Positions 13,364-15,399 of a stretch of 15,399 bases of DNA are shown here, one piece after another. The notes beneath the pieces were generated by a model. The model ran no database searches, was not told where the DNA came from, and saw nothing but the letters and a program-made list of their open reading frames with translations. The first letter of the stretch is position 1. Every line of letters starts with the position of its first letter. The position numbers and the translations under genes are program-made. Source of the stretch: an uncultured Oscillospiraceae bacterium. GTDB taxonomy: Bacteria; Bacillota; Clostridia; Oscillospirales; Oscillospiraceae. The stretch covers positions 1-15,399 of the forward strand of contig CAPGBJ010000086.1 of the NCBI GenBank assembly GCA_948616425.1, written 5' to 3'.

Positions 13364-14641
13364 ATGAAAAAACTTCTCACGCTGGCTCTGGCCGCCGCCA
13401 TGAGCCTGTCTCTCGTCGCCTGTGGAAACGGCAGTGGCAGCACCCCCCAGGGCGGCAGCTCCAACGGCGGCTCCGCCAGCAAGTCCAACACTGACGTGTC
13501 CACCCCCGTGGACGGCAAATCTGACTTTAAGGTGGGCGCCGTCTATATCACCAGCCAGAACGACACCGCCGGCTACACCTTCCAGCACCACAACGGCATC
13601 ACCACCGCCATGAAGGCCCTGGGGCTGGACCCCGCAGACCTGATTGTGGTGGACAACGTGCCCGATAACGACGACACCGCCGTAGCCGCCGCCATCGACA
13701 CCGTGGTCAACCAGGGGGCGGACATCGTCTTCGGCATCTCCTTCGGCTATATCCAGCCCATGAATGACAAGGCTGAGGACTATACCGACGTGATCTTCTC
13801 CCACGGCACCGGCTATATGGCCAACGACACCAACTTTAACAACTACTTCGGCCGCATCTATCAGGCCCGCTACCTGGCCGGCATCGCTGCCGGCATGAAG
13901 TCCCTGGAGCTGGGCAACAACTCCATCGGCTATGTGGCCGCCTACAACCTGGACTACGCCGAGACCTGCTCCGGCATCAACGCCTTCGCCCTGGGCGCCC
14001 AGTCCGCCAACCCCGACGCGGTGGTCCACGTGAACGTGATCGATACCTGGGGCGACGAGGCCAAGGAGAAGCAGGCCGCCCAGGCCCTGGTGGACGCGTA
14101 CAACTGCTGCGTCATCTCCCAGCACTGCGACTCCGCCCAGCCCCAGCTGGTGGCCGCCCAGAACAACGTGTTCGGCTGTGGCTACAACTCCGACATGACC
14201 GAGCAGGCCCCCACCGCCCACCTGACCTCCGCCATCTGGCACTGGAACGTGTACTATCAGACCGCCATCCAGGCCGCTATGGACTGCAACGGCGACGCCT
14301 CCAAGTTCGTGGAGAACATGGGCGGCAACGCCTACTATGCCGGCCTGAAGGAGGGCTTTGTGGACGCCTCCCCGCTGAACGAGGCCATTGCCGCCCCCAA
14401 CACCAAGGCCGTGATGGACGCCGTCCGGGAGCTGATTATCTCCGGCGAGTGGGATGTGTTCTCTGGCGTGAAGCTGAGCTACAACATCTCTGAGGACGGC
14501 AAGGTGGAGATTGTCAAGACCGACGCCGACTTGATGGACAACCAAGGCAATGTGATCGTGGCCGCCGGCGGCCCCTGTGTGGATGACGGCGTCATCAAGG
14601 GCAGCATGAACTACAATGTAGCGGGCGTCGTGGAGGGCTAA
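13364..14641 (+). CDS. BMP/PnrA-family substrate-binding lipoprotein
   Basis: This 425-residue secreted lipoprotein would deliver substrate, probably a purine nucleoside, to an ABC importer. The signal peptide MKKLLTLALAAAMSLSLVAC ends in a lipobox with Cys20. A Gly/Ser-rich linker (21-45) follows, then the BMP domain: FKVGAVYITSQNDTAGYTFQHHNGI, QGADIVFGISFGYIQPM, FNNYFGRIYQARYLAGIAAG, SIGYVAAYNLDYAET, NVIDTWGDEAKEKQAAQALV and VFGCGYNSDM. AAGGAGG sits seven bases before the ATG. Codon use is extremely C-ending, which suggests high expression. The ATPase gene follows after a 271-base gap full of hairpins. xpt upstream supports purines as substrate. An autoinducer or other nucleoside ligand cannot be excluded. 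Confidence 0.93.
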   Translation: MKKLLTLALAAAMSLSLVACGNGSGSTPQGGSSNGGSASKSNTDVSTPVDGKSDFKVGAVYITSQNDTAGYTFQHHNGITTAMKALGLDPADLIVVDNVPDNDDTAVAAAIDTVVNQGADIVFGISFGYIQPMNDKAEDYTDVIFSHGTGYMANDTNFNNYFGRIYQARYLAGIAAGMKSLELGNNSIGYVAAYNLDYAETCSGINAFALGAQSANPDAVVHVNVIDTWGDEAKEKQAAQALVDAYNCCVISQHCDSAQPQLVAAQNNVFGCGYNSDMTEQAPTAHLTSAIWHWNVYYQTAIQAAMDCNGDASKFVENMGGNAYYAGLKEGFVDASPLNEAIAAPNTKAVMDAVRELIISGEWDVFSGVKLSYNISEDGKVEIVKTDADLMDNQGNVIVAAGGPCVDDGVIKGSMNYNVAGVVEG

Positions 14642-14673
14642 GGCCTCCCGCCCCAACAACGCAGACCCGAACC

Positions 14674-14700
14674 GGGCCGGCCGGAAAATCCGGCCGGCCC
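14674..14700 (+). terminator. Strong hairpin after the BMP lipoprotein gene
   Basis: Perfect 12-base-pair stem GGGCCGGCCGGA / TCCGGCCGGCCC with an AAA loop, 32 bases after the stop codon. The following GATTGCTTATTT is only moderately T-rich, so it may partly terminate, or protect the lipoprotein mRNA from 3' decay so that it outnumbers the ATPase message. Confidence 0.6.
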
Positions 14701-14718
14701 GATTGCTTATTTATGTGG

Positions 14719-14740
14719 GGCCCGCCCACCTGGGCGGGCC
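14719..14740. repeat. GC hairpin, member of intergenic repeat cluster
   Basis: Perfect ten-base inverted repeat GGCCCGCCCA / TGGGCGGGCC with a two-base loop. It is the second of a run of hairpins between the lipoprotein and ATPase genes. Confidence 0.7.
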
Positions 14741-14781
14741 ATCCTCCAAAATGACCCGCCGGTCATGCACCGGACACAGGC

Positions 14782-14800
14782 GGGCGGATTATATCCGCCC
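14782..14800. repeat. REP-like palindrome GGGCGGAT-TAT-ATCCGCCC
   Basis: Perfect eight-base stem with TAT loop, followed by CCTAC. The form (GTAGG)GGCGGAT...ATCCGCCC is, to my recollection, a frequent dispersed intergenic element in GC-rich gut Clostridia. The CCCTAC at its right end can pair with GTAGGG at 14820-14825, which opens the next element. Confidence 0.65.
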
Positions 14801-14819
14801 CTACGCAGAGGGTACGCAT

Positions 14820-14895
14820 GTAGGGCAAGGGCTCTGCCCTTGCCTCTCCACCTGGGCGGAACCCTGACAAGGCAAGGGCAGAGCCCTTGCCCTAC
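14820..14895. repeat. Perfect 25-base inverted repeat pair (REP/MITE-like)
   Basis: The arm at 14820-14844 and the arm at 14871-14895 are exact reverse complements (25 of 25), separated by 26 bases. Each arm is itself a hairpin: GGCAAGGGC-TCT-GCCCTTGCC in the left, the mirror in the right. The outer ends are GTAGGG and CCCTAC. The element can therefore fold as two small hairpins or one long one. The right end lies 17 bases before the ABC ATPase start, close to its ribosome binding site. No transposase is present, so it would be non-autonomous. Confidence 0.85.
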
Positions 14896-14912
14896 AAAAG
14901 GAAGGGGATTGA

Positions 14913-15399
14913 ATGGGAGAGCAGCAATACGCCATTGAGATGCGGGGCATCTGCAAGAGCTTTGGCAGCGTGGCCGCCAACAAAAACGTCAACCTGAACG
15001 TGAAGCCCGGGGAAATTCTCGCCCTGCTGGGGGAGAACGGCTCGGGCAAGACCACCCTGATGAACATGCTGTCGGGCATCTACAAGCCGGACAGCGGCTC
15101 CATTTTTGTGGACGGCCGGGAGGTGGCCATCAACTCCCCGGAGGACGCCAAAAAGCTGGGCATCGGCATGGTTCACCAGCACTTCAAGCTGGTGGATGTG
15201 TTCTCCGCCGCCGACAACATCTGGCTGGGGGACGAGAAGTCGGGGGGCATCCTGAAAAAAGACCGGTACGGCGTGATTGGGGAGATGGCCAGGCAGTTTT
15301 GCTTTGACATCGACCCCCGGAAAAAGGTGTACAACATGGCCGTCTCCGAAAAACAGACTTTGGAGATTGTCAAGGTGCTGTACTACGGGGCCAGGATTA
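14913..15399 (+). CDS. ABC transporter ATP-binding protein, nucleoside/sugar type, N-terminal part (runs off right edge)
   Basis: The first 162 codons of a cytoplasmic ABC ATPase are present. Walker A is GENGSGKTT (40-48), the Q-loop is MVHQHFKLVD (86-95), and the signature region is AVSEKQTLEIVKVLYYGA (143-160), with the serine-containing VSEKQ in place of the more usual LSGGQ, as is usual for duplicated sugar/nucleoside importer ATPases (RbsA, NupA or YufO type). These proteins are normally about 500 residues with two ATPase halves, so most of it lies outside. AGGAAGGGG precedes the ATG. It follows the BMP lipoprotein, and two permease genes are expected next. Together they should import purine nucleosides. 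Confidence 0.93.
   Translation, partial: MGEQQYAIEMRGICKSFGSVAANKNVNLNVKPGEILALLGENGSGKTTLMNMLSGIYKPDSGSIFVDGREVAINSPEDAKKLGIGMVHQHFKLVDVFSAADNIWLGDEKSGGILKKDRYGVIGEMARQFCFDIDPRKKVYNMAVSEKQTLEIVKVLYYGARI

Noticed and set aside
13316..14659. 447-codon minus-strand open frame opposite the BMP lipoprotein
   Set aside because: Low-complexity Gly/Val/His-rich translation, fully antisense to a clear lipoprotein with signal peptide. It results from the extreme C-ending codon use.

Overview
The window looks like an origin-proximal chromosomal segment from a GC-rich member of the Clostridia, most likely a gut Oscillospiraceae-type organism (Flavonifractor/Lawsonibacter/Oscillibacter-like). This rests on the Firmicutes-specific noc-soj-spo0J set, strong AGGAGG ribosome binding sites, Firmicutes-type xpt and BMP lipoprotein genes, marked GC3 bias, and intergenic GC-rich hairpin repeats. 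No species can be named from the sequence alone. Most genes are housekeeping. I see no prophage, CRISPR array, transposase or defence island.

Layout from left to right. (1) 1-3531, minus strand: a transcription unit read right to left as minD-like, mgsA-like, hisS, aspS (aspS runs off the left edge), with a sigma-A-type promoter in front of minD. (2) 3597-8503, minus strand: a tightly packed operon serS, two tandem acyltransferase-3 membrane proteins, mscL, a small membrane protein and rsmG. It has two 4-base ATGA overlaps, a zero-base gap and a 3-base gap. (3) 8504-12192, minus strand: the chromosome segregation block noc, then soj (parA), spo0J (parB) and a spo0J-coupled single-pass coiled-coil membrane protein. 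Two parS sites flank soj-spo0J, and there is a Noc-binding-site-like palindrome upstream of noc. noc ends at its own terminator and soj has its own strong promoter. (4) 12514-15399, plus strand: xpt (xanthine phosphoribosyltransferase), a BMP/PnrA-type lipoprotein and the start of its ABC transporter ATPase (runs off the right edge). Together these suggest purine or nucleoside uptake and salvage. The 271-base gap between the last two genes is full of strong hairpins that look like REP/MITE-type repeats.

How the parts work together. Soj, Spo0J and parS organise and segregate the origin, Noc should couple the nucleoid to division-site choice, and the MinD-like ATPase is also a division-site family member. 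RsmG, SerRS, HisRS and AspRS serve translation. MscL and the acyltransferases act in the envelope.

The most interesting observations are: a clean ParB/Noc specificity-residue split (R-T-A-G versus Q-K-K-R) matched by both cognate DNA sites; a methylglyoxal synthase-like protein lacking three of the catalytic aspartates; a MinD-like protein lacking the C-terminal membrane-targeting helix; and an unrecognised membrane coiled-coil protein translationally coupled to spo0J. None of these is clearly a new system. They are leads.
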